Counted from the stretch's first letter, positions 17,167-26,911 are shown. The stretch is 64,000 nt of DNA from Aurantiacibacter sediminis (GCF_016019885.1 NZ_JAEANY010000003.1:124001-188000); one strand, 5' to 3'. Numbers and translations are program-made. Notes: generated by a model not told the origin, from the sequence alone.

Positions 17167-18762
17167 ATGACTTACTTTGCAGAAATTCACCGCCAATCCG
17201 GCATCAAGCAAAAGAGCGGCCAGAACTGGGAAGCTATCGATCCTGAATTCGCCGCTCGCCTGCGTGTCCAGAACCGCTTCCAGAGCGGCCTCGACATTTC
17301 TCGATACACAGCAAAGATCATGCGCGAAGACATGGAAGCCTATGACAATGATCCGGCGGCTTACACCCAGTCGCTCGGCTGCTGGCATGGTTTCATCGGC
17401 CAGCAGAAAATGATCAGCATCAAGAAGCATTTCGGCACGACGAAGGGCAAGTACCTGTATCTGTCGGGCTGGATGGTGGCCGCTCTCCGCAGCGAATTCG
17501 GCCCCCTGCCCGATCAGTCCATGCACGAAAAGACCAGCGTTCCCGCGCTGATCGAAGAGCTTTACACTTTCCTGCGCCAGGCCGATGCCCGTGAGCTGGG
17601 CGGCCTGTTCCGCGATCTGGATGCAGCGCGCGAAGCTGGTGACGAAGAAGCCGCCGCCCGCGCCCAGCAGGCGATCGACAACCACCAGACGCATGTCGTG
17701 CCGATCATCGCAGATATCGATGCCGGTTTCGGCAATGCCGAGGCGACATACCTGCTCGCCAAGAAGATGATCGAAGCGGGCGCATGCGCCCTCCAAATCG
17801 AGAACCAGGTTTCGGACGAAAAGCAGTGTGGCCATCAGGACGGCAAGGTCACCGTTCCGCATGAGGACTTCTTGCAGAAGATCCGCGCGATCCGTTACGC
17901 CTTCCTCGAACTCGGCGTTCCCGATGGTATCATCGTGGCCCGTACCGACTCGCTCGGTGCAGGCCTGACGAAGCAGATCGCCTATACGAAGGAGCCGGGT
18001 GACCTTGGCGACCAATACAACGCCTTTCTCGATTGCGAAGAGGTCGACATTGCGGCGATCGGCAATGGAGAGGTACTGATCAGCCGCGAGGGCAAGCTCC
18101 TCCGCCCGAAGCGCTTGCCCTCCAACCTTTACCAGTTCCGCGCCGGCACCGGCGAGGACCGCTGCGTGCTCGACTGCATCACTGCGCTGCAGAACGGAGC
18201 TGACCTGCTGTGGATCGAAACCGAGAAGCCGCATATCGGCCAGATCGGCGGAATGGTGAGCCGCATTCGCGAGGTTATTCCGAATGCCAAGCTCGTCTAC
18301 AACAATTCGCCCAGCTTCAACTGGACGCTCAACTTCCGCCAGCAAGTCTATGACAAGTGGGAAGAAGAAGGCCGCGACCTGACCGATTTCGATCGCACCA
18401 GCCTGATGAGCCAGCACTATGACGACAGCGAACTGGCGAAGGAAGCCGACGAACGCATTCGCACTTTCCAGGCCGATGCGGCTCGTGAAGCTGGCATCTT
18501 CCACCACCTGATCACGCTGCCGACCTATCACACGGCCGCGCTGAGCACGGACAACCTCGCGAAGCGCTACTTCGGCGAAGAAGGCATGCTCGGCTACGTG
18601 AAGCAGGTCCAGCGCGAGGAAATCCGCCAGGGCATCGCCTGCGTGAAGCATCAGAACATGGCCGGATCGGACATCGGCGATGACCACAAGGAAGCCTTCG
18701 CCGGCGAAGCTGCCCTGAAAGCAGGCGGTAAGGACAACACCATGAACCAATTTGCAGCCTAG
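17167..18762 (+). CDS. aceA: Isocitrate lyase (large, 531-residue class)
   Basis: 531 residues, the longer isocitrate lyase class seen in Pseudomonas aeruginosa. It splits isocitrate to succinate and glyoxylate, first step of the glyoxylate shunt. The active-site loop EKQCGHQDGKVTVPHED lies near residue 220, with Gln where the shorter class has Lys or Arg before CGH. The start MTYFAEIHRQ has a GGATGGAG ribosome site; the very long open frame upstream is antisense to the regulator gene and not coding. Malate synthase lies downstream. Confidence 0.95.
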   Translation: MTYFAEIHRQSGIKQKSGQNWEAIDPEFAARLRVQNRFQSGLDISRYTAKIMREDMEAYDNDPAAYTQSLGCWHGFIGQQKMISIKKHFGTTKGKYLYLSGWMVAALRSEFGPLPDQSMHEKTSVPALIEELYTFLRQADARELGGLFRDLDAAREAGDEEAAARAQQAIDNHQTHVVPIIADIDAGFGNAEATYLLAKKMIEAGACALQIENQVSDEKQCGHQDGKVTVPHEDFLQKIRAIRYAFLELGVPDGIIVARTDSLGAGLTKQIAYTKEPGDLGDQYNAFLDCEEVDIAAIGNGEVLISREGKLLRPKRLPSNLYQFRAGTGEDRCVLDCITALQNGADLLWIETEKPHIGQIGGMVSRIREVIPNAKLVYNNSPSFNWTLNFRQQVYDKWEEEGRDLTDFDRTSLMSQHYDDSELAKEADERIRTFQADAAREAGIFHHLITLPTYHTAALSTDNLAKRYFGEEGMLGYVKQVQREEIRQGIACVKHQNMAGSDIGDDHKEAFAGEAALKAGGKDNTMNQFAA

Positions 18763-18778
18763 TCGCTGCGGCAAACCA

Positions 18779-18806
18779 GTTCGCGGCGTAAATCCGCGCC
18801 GCGAAC
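18779..18806 (+). terminator. Strong hairpin between aceA and the small ORF
   Basis: Perfect 10-bp stem GTTCGCGGCG / CGCCGCGAAC with an 8-base loop, 16 bases after the aceA stop, with no T-tract. It may stabilise the aceA 3' end or cause partial read-through so that aceA is made in excess of malate synthase. Confidence 0.55.
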
Positions 18807-18846
18807 GACCCCCCAATAGTGCAATCGATTTTGAGGAGACTGAAAG

Positions 18847-19002
18847 ATGGCACAACCGACAATGGCCCGCCCCGTATTCTCCACCGAGGATTTCGGACTG
18901 ATCCGTAACGCTCTCGCCGTCGCCATTCGAAATGGTGAAGACAATGCAGAGACACGCAAGCTTGTGAACCTGCACCACCGGCTGGGACGTTTCGCACGAT
19001 GA
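18847..19002 (+). CDS. 51-residue conserved-looking small protein coupled to malate synthase
   Basis: Begins MAQPTMARPVFSTEDF and ends HHRLGRFAR. It has a good ribosome site (GAGGAG eight bases before ATG), and its TGA overlaps the glcB start in ATGA, so the two are translationally coupled. It is soluble, mixed charge, probably two short helices (DFGLIRNALAVAIRNG and DNAETRKLVNLHHRL). No family recognised. Position between aceA and malate synthase suggests a regulatory or accessory role in the shunt, or a leader gene that sets glcB translation. Confidence 0.7.
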   Translation: MAQPTMARPVFSTEDFGLIRNALAVAIRNGEDNAETRKLVNLHHRLGRFAR

Positions 19003-21158
19003 GCAATGAGGCCCTGGCAGAAATGGATCGGCCCGAGCACTCCGAAGACAGCGCGGAGGGGTACACCCTTCGCGCTGACCTCAGGGTTGCAGAGGAGCTC
19101 GCGGTATTTGTCGAAGACGAAGTGCTGCCCGGCACTGGTGTCGACACCGAAGCATTCTGGCAGGGCCTTGCTGCCATCGCAGCGGAATATGCACCGCGCA
19201 ATCGCGAGCTTTTGCTCACCCGTGCGCGGCTGCAGGACGCAGTAAACGTTTGGCATCGCGACAATCCCAAAGCGGATCGCGGTGCGCCCGAAAGCTTCCT
19301 GAGCGAGATTGGCTATCTGGTGCCCGAGCCGGAGCCATTCACGATCGGCACCAGCAATGTGGACGCAGAAATCGCGACCATCGCAGGCCCACAATTGGTG
19401 GTGCCAGTGCTCAATGCCCGCTTTCTGCTGAATGCGATCAATGCGCGCTGGGGCAGTCTGTATGACGCTTTTTACGGCACGGATGCGCTGGACGGCTCCA
19501 CGCCTCCGGCGGGTCAATACGACACCGATCGCGGCGCGCAGGTTATCGCGCGGGCCAAGGCTTTTCTCGATGACTCAGTGCCGCTGGCCGAGGGATCCTG
19601 GGCCGAGTGGACGGGCGGCGTGCCCACCCTCGCCAATCCAGACCAACTGCGCGGGACGGCAGGGGATAATCTGATTCTGCGCAACAATGGCCTGCATATC
19701 GAAGTGGTGATCGACACAGAACACCCCATCGGCAAAACAGACCAGGCTGGCATCGCCGACATTCGCCTCGAAGCCGCGCTGTCCACCATCGTCGATCTTG
19801 AAGATTCGGTCGCAGCTGTCGATGCGGAGGACAAGGTCGCAGCGTATCGCAACTGGCTCGGTGCGATGACTGGTAATCTGCGCGCACGCTTTACCAAAGG
19901 CGGTGAGACGGTGCTGCGCAAACCGGCCGCGGATCGCAGCTACACCGATATGGAGGGCAACGCTCGGGACCTTCGGACGCGTAGTCTTTTGCTTGTCCGC
20001 AATGTCGGACATCTGATGACCACACCAGCGGTGTTGCTTGCCGATGGATCCGAAATCCCCGAAGGCATTCTCGATGCGGCCATCACAACGCTAATCGGCC
20101 TGCACGATCTAAAAGCGCTCGGTCCGCTGCAAAGCTCCGCTGCGGGCAGCATCTATGTGGTCAAACCCAAGATGCACGGGCCTGAGGAATGCGCCTTCAC
20201 AAATGACCTGTTCGACGCGGTCGAAGACATGCTCGGCCTTGCGCGCAACACCGTAAAAGTTGGCGTCATGGATGAGGAACGCCGCACCAGTGCCAATCTC
20301 GCCGCCTGCATCCACGCGGTGAAGGATCGCATCTTCTTCATTAATACGGGCTTCCTCGATCGCACGGGCGATGAGATCCACACTTCGATGCTGGCCGGCC
20401 CGATGGCGCGCAAGGCGGAGATCAAACAGGCCGAATGGATCGCGGCCTATGAAGATCGCAATGTGCAGATCGGCCTTGCCTGCGGTTTTGCCGGGCGGGC
20501 GCAGATCGGCAAAGGCATGTGGGCCGCACCTGACCGGATGCAGCAAATGCTCAACGAAAAGTCGGGCCACCCTGCGAGCGGAGCCAGCACTGCCTGGGTC
20601 CCCTCACCCACGGCGGCCGTGCTTCACGCAACGCATTATCACGCTTGCGATGTCTCAGAACGCCAGCGTAAGCGCGCGGATGAAACCGTGGTACCGCTCG
20701 GCAAGCTGCTGACCGTGCCACTCGCCGAAGATACGAATTGGTCTGACGAGGACATCGCCGAAGAATTGCGCAACAACGTGCAGGGCATCCTCGGCTATAT
20801 GGTGCGCTGGATCGATCAGGGCGTCGGCTGCTCCAAAGTTCCGGACATTCACGATGTCGGACTGATGGAAGACCGTGCGACCCTGCGTATCTCCAGCCAG
20901 CACATCGCCAATTGGCTTGAGCACGGCATTGTCGATCGCCTAATGATCGATGAGGCGCTTCACGAAATGGCGGCCAAGGTCGACGGCCAGAATGCAGCCG
21001 ATCCCGCCTACACACCAATGGCTCCCAACATGCGCACGAGCATAGCAGTTGCCGCTGCACGCGAGTTGATCATTACAGGCGCGCAGCAGCCATCCGGCTA
21101 CACCGAACCCGTCCTTCACCGCGCCCGCGCACGAGCCAAGGCGGCCTGCGCTGCCTGA
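18999..21158 (+). CDS. glcB: Malate synthase G
   Basis: 719-residue single-chain malate synthase G, which condenses glyoxylate with acetyl-CoA to malate. A TIM-barrel with the catalytic and metal residues in the blocks RSLLLVRNVGHLM, NDLFDAVEDMLG and RIFFINTGFLDRTGDEIHTS, and a C-terminal plug domain. Full length for the G form. Its start overlaps the stop of the 51-codon ORF (ATGA). With aceA it completes the glyoxylate shunt. Confidence 0.95.
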   Translation: MSNEALAEMDRPEHSEDSAEGYTLRADLRVAEELAVFVEDEVLPGTGVDTEAFWQGLAAIAAEYAPRNRELLLTRARLQDAVNVWHRDNPKADRGAPESFLSEIGYLVPEPEPFTIGTSNVDAEIATIAGPQLVVPVLNARFLLNAINARWGSLYDAFYGTDALDGSTPPAGQYDTDRGAQVIARAKAFLDDSVPLAEGSWAEWTGGVPTLANPDQLRGTAGDNLILRNNGLHIEVVIDTEHPIGKTDQAGIADIRLEAALSTIVDLEDSVAAVDAEDKVAAYRNWLGAMTGNLRARFTKGGETVLRKPAADRSYTDMEGNARDLRTRSLLLVRNVGHLMTTPAVLLADGSEIPEGILDAAITTLIGLHDLKALGPLQSSAAGSIYVVKPKMHGPEECAFTNDLFDAVEDMLGLARNTVKVGVMDEERRTSANLAACIHAVKDRIFFINTGFLDRTGDEIHTSMLAGPMARKAEIKQAEWIAAYEDRNVQIGLACGFAGRAQIGKGMWAAPDRMQQMLNEKSGHPASGASTAWVPSPTAAVLHATHYHACDVSERQRKRADETVVPLGKLLTVPLAEDTNWSDEDIAEELRNNVQGILGYMVRWIDQGVGCSKVPDIHDVGLMEDRATLRISSQHIANWLEHGIVDRLMIDEALHEMAAKVDGQNAADPAYTPMAPNMRTSIAVAAARELIITGAQQPSGYTEPVLHRARARAKAACAA

Positions 21159-21195
21159 CGTTTTGCGCGCCGGCTGAAATGATTTGCGGAGCGGC

Positions 21196-21216
21196 GGTGG
21201 TGGACAGGGCTGGATT
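21196..21216 (+). repeat. 21-bp direct duplicate of the tRNA-Tyr 3' end
   Basis: 21 bases identical to 21348-21368, which is the CCA end, acceptor strand and part of the T-arm of tRNA-Tyr. The two copies are in the same orientation, 152 bases apart. Duplicated tRNA 3' ends are typical traces of integrase attachment sites; no integrase or cargo lies between them. Confidence 0.75.
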
Positions 21217-21349
21217 GGCCGCCGCTTCGCTCTGGCCGTCTCTGCTTCGCTCCGTTCCGCCCCAGCGTGTCCGTGTTGCGCACGAAACGCTGGTTCGCGA
21301 CTTACGTTGCGAGACTTGCTGAGGGAGCGCTGAAGCAAGAGATGGCGGG

Positions 21350-21435
21350 TGGTGGACAGGGCTGGATTCGAACCAGCGTACGCTTGCGCGGGCAGATTTA
21401 CAGTCTGCTGCCTTTAACCACTCGGCCACCTGTCC
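21350..21435 (-). tRNA. tRNA-Tyr(GTA)
   Basis: 86 bases including an encoded CCA. Acceptor GGACAGG pairs with CCTGTCC; the anticodon loop reads CTGTAAA with GTA; a long variable arm marks a class II tRNA, as expected for bacterial tRNA-Tyr; the T-loop TTCGAAT is normal. Confidence 0.95.
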
Positions 21436-21590
21436 ACACAGTGCCGGATGTGAGCCTTGGCTCACTAGGATGAAGCGCCTGGTCACGAGCACTTTCCTGC
21501 CGAGAGGCGCCCCTTTGGCGAAGCACCGCTTGCCTGTCAACAGGCCTGCTGGCAGGAGGCACGCAGAAACTGATCGGCAGGCGAGAATTT

Positions 21591-22382
21591 ATGGCCAAAG
21601 GCAAAGGTAAAAAGGGTCTGCGCGGGCGCGCCGGCCGGATGCAGGGCGGGCGCGGTTCTGGCCGCGCGGGGAAGGGCAACGTCCGCCTGTGGGGTCGCCA
21701 TGCGGTGGAAGCCGCGCTGAAAAACCCGCGCCGTCAGCACATCAAGCTGTGGGCGACGCTGGAAGGGATCGACTCGCTGGATGGTGAATTGCCGCCCGAT
21801 TTCCCGCTGGAGCGGGCCGAAGTCGCCGACCTTGCGCGGCTCGTCGCCAAGGATGCGCCGCATCAGGGCCTGGTGCTCGAATGCATGCCGCTGGATGATC
21901 TGCACCTGTCAGATGTGATGGATGCTGACGCTGCGCGGCCGATTATCGTGCTCGATCAGGTTACCGATCCGCACAATGTTGGCGCTATCCTGCGCTCTGC
22001 TGCCGCGTTCAATGCTGCTGCAATTGTCACTCAGGATCGCCACGCCCCGCCTGAGGGCGGCGTGATCGGTAAGAGCGCCTCAGGTGCACTAGAGACAGTT
22101 CCTTGGGTACGCGTCGTCAATCTGGCGCGCGCGCTCGAAGAAATGGCGGATGCCGGATACTGGCGGATTGGCCTCGCAGGCGAAGCAGAAGCGACGCTTG
22201 CCGAAGCTCTCCCAGCCGGCCCAGTCGCAATCGTGCTCGGCGCAGAGGGCGAAGGCATGCGGCACAATGTTGGCCAGCACTGCGATGCGCTCGCCAAACT
22301 GCCGATCAGTGAGGAGATGGAAAGCCTGAATGTCTCCAACGCCGGAGCCATCGCTCTATACGCCATCGCGACGCGCGGCTGA
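21591..22382 (+). CDS. rlmB: 23S rRNA (guanosine-2'-O-)-methyltransferase RlmB / TrmH family
   Basis: 263 residues. A very basic, Gly/Arg/Lys-rich N-terminal tail (about 1-30), then the RNA-binding substrate domain and a SPOUT methyltransferase knot with the family motifs IVLDQVTDPHNVGAILRSA, VAIVLGAEGEGM and SEEMESLNVSNAGAI. It most likely 2'-O-methylates a 23S rRNA guanosine (G2251 in E. coli numbering); a paralogue acting on tRNA is less likely. It starts 155 bases from tRNA-Tyr on the other strand. Confidence 0.88.
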   Translation: MAKGKGKKGLRGRAGRMQGGRGSGRAGKGNVRLWGRHAVEAALKNPRRQHIKLWATLEGIDSLDGELPPDFPLERAEVADLARLVAKDAPHQGLVLECMPLDDLHLSDVMDADAARPIIVLDQVTDPHNVGAILRSAAAFNAAAIVTQDRHAPPEGGVIGKSASGALETVPWVRVVNLARALEEMADAGYWRIGLAGEAEATLAEALPAGPVAIVLGAEGEGMRHNVGQHCDALAKLPISEEMESLNVSNAGAIALYAIATRG

Positions 22383-22412
22383 GCGCCACGCTTTTCTTCA
22401 GCAGGTACGGAA

Positions 22413-22436
22413 AGGGCCACCCCCCGGGGTGGCCCT
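22413..22436. terminator. Terminator between rlmB and hupB
   Basis: Perfect 11-bp stem AGGGCCACCCC / GGGGTGGCCCT with a 2-base centre, between two convergent genes. GC-rich and without long T-tracts. Confidence 0.7.
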
Positions 22437-22484
22437 CCTCGCTTCACGCAGCGTAAAAGCTGCCTGAAGCCCCCTCTCTCGCGA

Positions 22485-22757
22485 TCAGTTGACCGCGTCC
22501 TTAAGACCTTTGCCAGCTTTGAACTTGGGCTGGGTCGATGCCTTGATCTGCATCGGTTCGCCAGTGCGCGGGTTACGGCCCATGCTGGCCTTGCGCTTGG
22601 CGACGGAGAACGTACCGAAACCAACCAGTCGCACCTCATCACCCTTGGACAGCGTGCTGGTGATTGTGTCGAACACAGCCTCGACAGCCTTGGTCGCATC
22701 ATTGCGCGACAGTCCGCTTGCGTCTGCTACTGCGCCGATCATTTCGTTCTTGTTCAT
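22485..22757 (-). CDS. hupB: DNA-binding protein HU
   Basis: 90-residue HU/IHF-fold nucleoid protein. MNKNEMIGAVADASGLS N-terminus, VGFGTFSVAKRKASMGRNPRTGEP arm region (two family blocks) and KFKAGKGLKDAVN end. It forms dimers that bend and compact DNA. The start is the ATG at the family N-terminus; the longer frame upstream is leader. Next to lon, the common lon-hupB neighbourhood. Confidence 0.95.
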   Translation of the reverse strand: MNKNEMIGAVADASGLSRNDATKAVEAVFDTITSTLSKGDEVRLVGFGTFSVAKRKASMGRNPRTGEPMQIKASTQPKFKAGKGLKDAVN

Positions 22758-22920
22758 TGTCTGGAAAACCCCCTCACTGGAATTTGTCGGATTTTGTGAA
22801 GCTGCACGGGCAGCCGAAGCGGCGAATTGAGCGACTTTCTCCCCCGCTGTCAAAGGCATTCATCGCAAAAATGGCTCTTTTTTAAGAGGGTGTGAAGCAA
22901 TCGGCCTTTCCACTGGCAAA

Positions 22921-22977
22921 AAATTGCCCGCAGCGGCCCATCACGGAAATTACGTGAGGGCCGCCGCGGGCGAATTT
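22921..22977 (-). terminator. Long terminator hairpin downstream of lon
   Basis: Nested inverted repeat: AAATTGCCCGC pairs with GCGGGCGAATTT, and GCGGCCC with GGGCCGC, around a small TCACG/CGTGA stem. It begins 27 bases past the lon stop. Confidence 0.65.
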
Positions 22978-23003
22978 CGGTAGCTAATCGCTACGAGAGC
23001 GAA

Positions 23004-25397
23004 TCAATGCGCAGTGGTTGCGGGCGGCGTGCCGCCCGCCTGGCCCTGCGGCTGGCTGGCGAGATCATCCGCTTCGGTCCATTCGATGGGCGCGGGAATG
23101 GCGGTCAACGCGTGCTCCAGCACCTGATCAACATGGCTAACCGGTACGATTTCCAAGCCTTCTTTCACATTGTCCGGAATCTCTGCGAGGTCTTTTTCGT
23201 TTTCTTCGGGGATCAGAACCTTCTTGATCCCGCCGCGAAGCGCCGCAAGCAATTTCTCCTTGAGTCCGCCAATAGCGAGGACGCGGCCACGCAAAGTAAC
23301 TTCGCCCGTCATCGCAACATCAGGCCGGACGGAAACGCCCGTCAGCGTCGAAACGATCGAAGTGACCATGCCGATGCCTGCACTCGGCCCGTCTTTGGGC
23401 ACTGCGCCTTCGGGCAGGTGGATGTGCACATTCTTGCGCTGGAAGATGCTCGGCTTGATGCCGTAGGCAGGCGCCCGCGCCTTTACGAAGCTGAATGCTG
23501 CGGCAATGGACTCGTTCATCACTTCGCCCAGCTTACCGGTGGTTTTCACCTCGCCTTTGCCCGGCGTGGTAACGCTTTCGATGGTGAGCAATTCGCCTCC
23601 GACCGACGTCCACGCAAGACCGGTGACCGCGCCGACCTGCGCATCTTCTTCACCCATGCCGTGCTTGAATTTGCGCACCCCGGCAAAGTCGCCGAGATTA
23701 TCCGCCGTAATCGTGACGCTTTCGACTTCTTTCTCAAGAATCTTGCGCAGGCTCTTACGCGCCAGATTGGCGATCTCGCGCTCCAGCGTACGCACGCCGG
23801 CTTCACGAGTGTAATAGCGGATCAGGTCGCGCAGCCCCTCTTCGGTGAGCGTAAACTCTCCATCCTTCAGGCCGTGATCTTCGACCTGCTTGGCGATAAG
23901 GTGGCGCTGGGCGATTTCGACCTTTTCATCCTCTGTGTAGCCTTCCAGCCGGATGATCTCCATCCGGTCCAGCAGCGGCTGCGGGAGGTTGAGGCTGTTT
24001 GCCGTGGTGACAAACATGATGTCACTGAGGTCGATATCGAGCTCGAGATAGTGATCCTGGAACTTGTTGTTCTGCTCGGGGTCGAGCACTTCGAGCAAGG
24101 CTGAAGCGGGATCCCCCCGGAAGTCCTGGCCAAGCTTGTCGATTTCATCGAGCAGGAACAGCGGATTGCTGGTCCCGGCCTTCTTGAGGTTCGACACGAT
24201 CTTGCCCGGCAGTGAGCCGATATAGGTGCGGCGGTGGCCGCGGATTTCGGCTTCATCGCGCACGCCTCCCAGCGACTGCCGGATGAACTCGCGACCGGTC
24301 GCCTTGGCGATGCTCTTGCCAAGGCTGGTCTTGCCGACGCCCGGAGGGCCGACGAGGCACAGGATCGGCCCCTTCAGTTTGTTGGTGCGCGCCTGCACGG
24401 CGAGATATTCGATGATCCGGTCTTTGACCTTGTCGAGCGCATAGTGATCGGCATCGAGCACGTCCTGCGCTTTCGCAATATCTTTCTTCAGCTTGCTCTT
24501 CTTGCCCCATGGCAGGCCGAGCAGGATGTCGAGATAATTGCGCACAACGGTCGCCTCGGCGCTCATCGGCTGCATGCTTTTCAGCTTTTTCAGCTCGCTC
24601 TCAGCCTTGGTCTTGGCTTCCTTCGAAAGCTTGGTTTCCTCGATTTTCTTCTGCAATTCGGCAAGCTCATCGCCATCCTCACCGTCGCCGCCACCCAGCT
24701 CGCTCTGGATCGCCTTCATCTGCTCGTTGAGGTAATATTCGCGCTGGGTTTTCTCCATCTGCCGCTTCACACGGCCACGGATCTTGCGCTCCACCTGCTG
24801 GACGGAAATCTCGCCTTCCATGACGGAGAAGACCATTTCCAGCCGCTTCAACGCATCGGTCTCAGCCAGCAATTGCTGCTTGGTATCGACCTTGGCGGAA
24901 AGCGCCGCAGCGATGGCATCGGCCAGGCGGCCGGCATCGTCGATATCTGCCAGTTCAGCTTCGATATCTTCGGGCAGCTTTTTATTGGTGCGGGCGTAGT
25001 CGGCGAATTGCTCGAGAGCGCTGCGCATCATCGCGGCCACCTCGGTGCCGCTGGCGCTGGTCTCATCCAGAGCTGCCGTCTGCGCGAGGACGGACTCGCC
25101 GTCGGCGCGCATCTCGCTCATTTTTGCGCGGACCTTGCCTTCGACGAGCACGCGTACCGTTCCGTCCGGCAGTTTCAGCATCTGTTGGACCTGCGCGACA
25201 GTGCCGATGTCGTAGAGATCACCGCGCTCCGGATCATCCGTTGCAGGGTCGAGCTGTGCGACTAGGAAGATGTCGCGATCGGCTTCCATCGCGGCCTCCA
25301 GCGCCGCCACCGACTTGTCACGTCCGACAAACAGCGGGACGACCATGCCGGGAAAAACGACGATGTCGCGCAGGGGAAGAAGGGGGTAGGCGTTCAT
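23004..25397 (-). CDS. lon: ATP-dependent protease Lon
   Basis: 797-residue LonA protease. N-terminal substrate-binding domain with [14 protein letters not shown], a coiled-coil region (about 190-280), the AAA+ domain with Walker [14 protein letters not shown] and Walker [10 protein letters not shown], and a C-terminal protease domain whose catalytic dyad is Ser 672 ([10 protein letters not shown]) and Lys 715 ([10 protein letters not shown]). It degrades misfolded and some regulatory proteins (CcrM and SciP in Caulobacter). A Pro/Gly/Gln tail ends the protein. A heat-shock-type promoter lies just upstream. Confidence 0.97.
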   Translation of the reverse strand: MNAYPLLPLRDIVVFPGMVVPLFVGRDKSVAALEAAMEADRDIFLVAQLDPATDDPERGDLYDIGTVAQVQQMLKLPDGTVRVLVEGKVRAKMSEMRADGESVLAQTAALDETSASGTEVAAMMRSALEQFADYARTNKKLPEDIEAELADIDDAGRLADAIAAALSAKVDTKQQLLAETDALKRLEMVFSVMEGEISVQQVERKIRGRVKRQMEKTQREYYLNEQMKAIQSELGGGDGEDGDELAELQKKIEETKLSKEAKTKAESELKKLKSMQPMSAEATVVRNYLDILLGLPWGKKSKLKKDIAKAQDVLDADHYALDKVKDRIIEYLAVQARTNKLKGPILCLVGPPGVGKTSLGKSIAKATGREFIRQSLGGVRDEAEIRGHRRTYIGSLPGKIVSNLKKAGTSNPLFLLDEIDKLGQDFRGDPASALLEVLDPEQNNKFQDHYLELDIDLSDIMFVTTANSLNLPQPLLDRMEIIRLEGYTEDEKVEIAQRHLIAKQVEDHGLKDGEFTLTEEGLRDLIRYYTREAGVRTLEREIANLARKSLRKILEKEVESVTITADNLGDFAGVRKFKHGMGEEDAQVGAVTGLAWTSVGGELLTIESVTTPGKGEVKTTGKLGEVMNESIAAAFSFVKARAPAYGIKPSIFQRKNVHIHLPEGAVPKDGPSAGIGMVTSIVSTLTGVSVRPDVAMTGEVTLRGRVLAIGGLKEKLLAALRGGIKKVLIPEENEKDLAEIPDNVKEGLEIVPVSHVDQVLEHALTAIPAPIEWTEADDLASQPQGQAGGTPPATTAH

Positions 25398-25452
25398 ATC
25401 AATATCCGTTGGTCTGGCGAGCGCTCACGCGCCCACAATCACTTGGCATCAG

Positions 25453-25481
25453 ATATGGGGCCACCCCCGCCGCATCGCAAC
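25453..25481 (-). promoter_or_regulatory. Heat-shock (RpoH) type promoter of lon
   Basis: On the minus strand, GTTGCGA (25481-25475), a 14-base spacer, then CCCCATAT (25460-25453), about 55 bases before the lon start. The -10 is an exact match to the sigma-32 consensus; the -35 keeps the TTG core only. Confidence 0.6.
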
Positions 25482-25512
25482 CGGTGCGGATGAGTAAGTG
25501 TGGATGAGGCGC

Positions 25513-26406
25513 TTAGCCAATTTGATACAGGACCGAGGTAGTCCAGTAGCTCCGGATCGCGTTTCCAGCCGCATCCAATGCCGGCTCAAACCGGGCGTGC
25601 CGCCTCAAGCCGTCGCAGGCCGTATCATGAAATACCTCAAGGCCGACGGCAGATTGGACGTGGCACTCTTCCACTTCACCTTCGGTGTTGATAATCAGCC
25701 GCAAATTCAGTGAAGCCTGTTCGCCCTCCCTAAGGGCACCGGAAGGGTACTCACGAACAAATCGATGGACCCATTGGCGCATGCGCAATGGCTGCACTTC
25801 GCGAGTGAGGCTTTGATGCGCGTCGACGTCGATGCCCCAAAAGGTAAGCAAATTGTCCATGCAACCGCGCATGGCTCCCATCGGATCCGCCATCGAGCCG
25901 GTTTCGAGCACCAGTGGGTGCTCAAATGAGTTAGAGAAATGAATGCCCGTAACTTCCGCTTCACGCTGACGGCGTTGTTCGTCCGTGATTTCGATGTCAC
26001 CATCGCTGGCGGCTTCGGCCATGGCTGCTGTTGAAAGCGAGCCATTGAACATCATGCCTGTTCCGCCATCATTCAGGCTAATCCGGAAAGCGTTCGGGTT
26101 TTCGCGTTCTTCGGTGTCCGGCATCACCTGATAGCGGAAGCGCCGGCTGCGCGTCTCCATCGTATCGCTATAGACTATGAATTGCAGAGCGCCGTTAGGC
26201 GAAAACTGCCGCATTTCCATGAAAGCGGTGTCGGTCCCATCGGAAAACTGCCGCCGCAAGGCACAGCTGTCCTCAGCCAAATCGAGTACCCATGGGCTGC
26301 TTGCGGCCAGCGTCCGTGTGTCATCCTGCGCCTGCGCCCCGCCGGCAGGCATCACGACGCACATCGCAGCGGCTGCCGCGAGGGATTGTTTCGAAATGAA
26401 TTTCAT
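25513..26406 (-). CDS. Periplasmic protein with TonB C-terminal-like domain
   Basis: 297 residues with a signal peptide (about 1-26, ending GGAQAQ). The first 200 residues match no family I know. The last 80 (from YPSGALREGEQ through FEPALDAAGNAIRSYW) look like a TonB C-terminal domain of the kind found in energy-transducer-like proteins, but there is no proline-rich spanning arm and no membrane anchor. It therefore cannot couple to ExbBD in the normal way. Function unknown. It lies alone between lon and ybaB on the same strand. Confidence 0.7.
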   Translation of the reverse strand: MKFISKQSLAAAAAMCVVMPAGGAQAQDDTRTLAASSPWVLDLAEDSCALRRQFSDGTDTAFMEMRQFSPNGALQFIVYSDTMETRSRRFRYQVMPDTEERENPNAFRISLNDGGTGMMFNGSLSTAAMAEAASDGDIEITDEQRRQREAEVTGIHFSNSFEHPLVLETGSMADPMGAMRGCMDNLLTFWGIDVDAHQSLTREVQPLRMRQWVHRFVREYPSGALREGEQASLNLRLIINTEGEVEECHVQSAVGLEVFHDTACDGLRRHARFEPALDAAGNAIRSYWTTSVLYQIG

Positions 26407-26475
26407 CAGTGAGACCCTCTGATCACGATCAGGGGGGCAATATAGTTGGGATCAAGACCCCATGCCAGCAAGATT

Positions 26476-26817
26476 TCACCCCATGCCAGGCAAATTGAAG
26501 CCCGGCGGCAGGCCGAGGCCCTGCTGCATTTCGGCCATATGCTCGCCGGCCTTGCGGTCGGCCTTGTCGCGCGCATCATTGAAAGCGGCGGTGACAAGGT
26601 CTTCGAGGATCTGCTTTTCTTCAGTTTTGATGAGGCTTTCATCGATTTCCACGCCGATCATCCGGCCGCGCGCGCTGGCCCGCACTTTGACGAGGCCGCC
26701 GCCTGCAGTCCCTTCGACTTCAATCGTGTCGAGCTTTACCTGCGCATCCTGCATCTGCTGCTGGATCTTCCCGGCAGCTTCCTGCGCGGCTTTCATCATT
26801 TCTTCCATGTTCTGCAT
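26476..26817 (-). CDS. ybaB: YbaB/EbfC family nucleoid-associated protein
   Basis: 113 residues beginning MQNMEEMMKAAQEAAGKIQQ, with the family centre GGGLVKVRASARGRMIGVEID and a C-terminal helix ending GLPPGFNLPGMG. YbaB dimers bind DNA without strong sequence need. Directly downstream of dnaX, the conserved dnaX-ybaB arrangement (recR, often third, is not here). Confidence 0.95.
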   Translation of the reverse strand: MQNMEEMMKAAQEAAGKIQQQMQDAQVKLDTIEVEGTAGGGLVKVRASARGRMIGVEIDESLIKTEEKQILEDLVTAAFNDARDKADRKAGEHMAEMQQGLGLPPGFNLPGMG

Positions 26818-26911
26818 CTGGGGGCTCCTCGGCTGATCAGTCGGTAATTGGCTTGTCTATTCTAGCTTGGGATCATCGCCAGCTATTCAAGTATGATAGC
26901 ACAGTTGCGCG

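Noticed and set aside
17137-18978. 613-codon open frame antisense to aceA
   Set aside because: A shadow of the high-GC isocitrate lyase gene; no family features and it overlaps a certain gene throughout.
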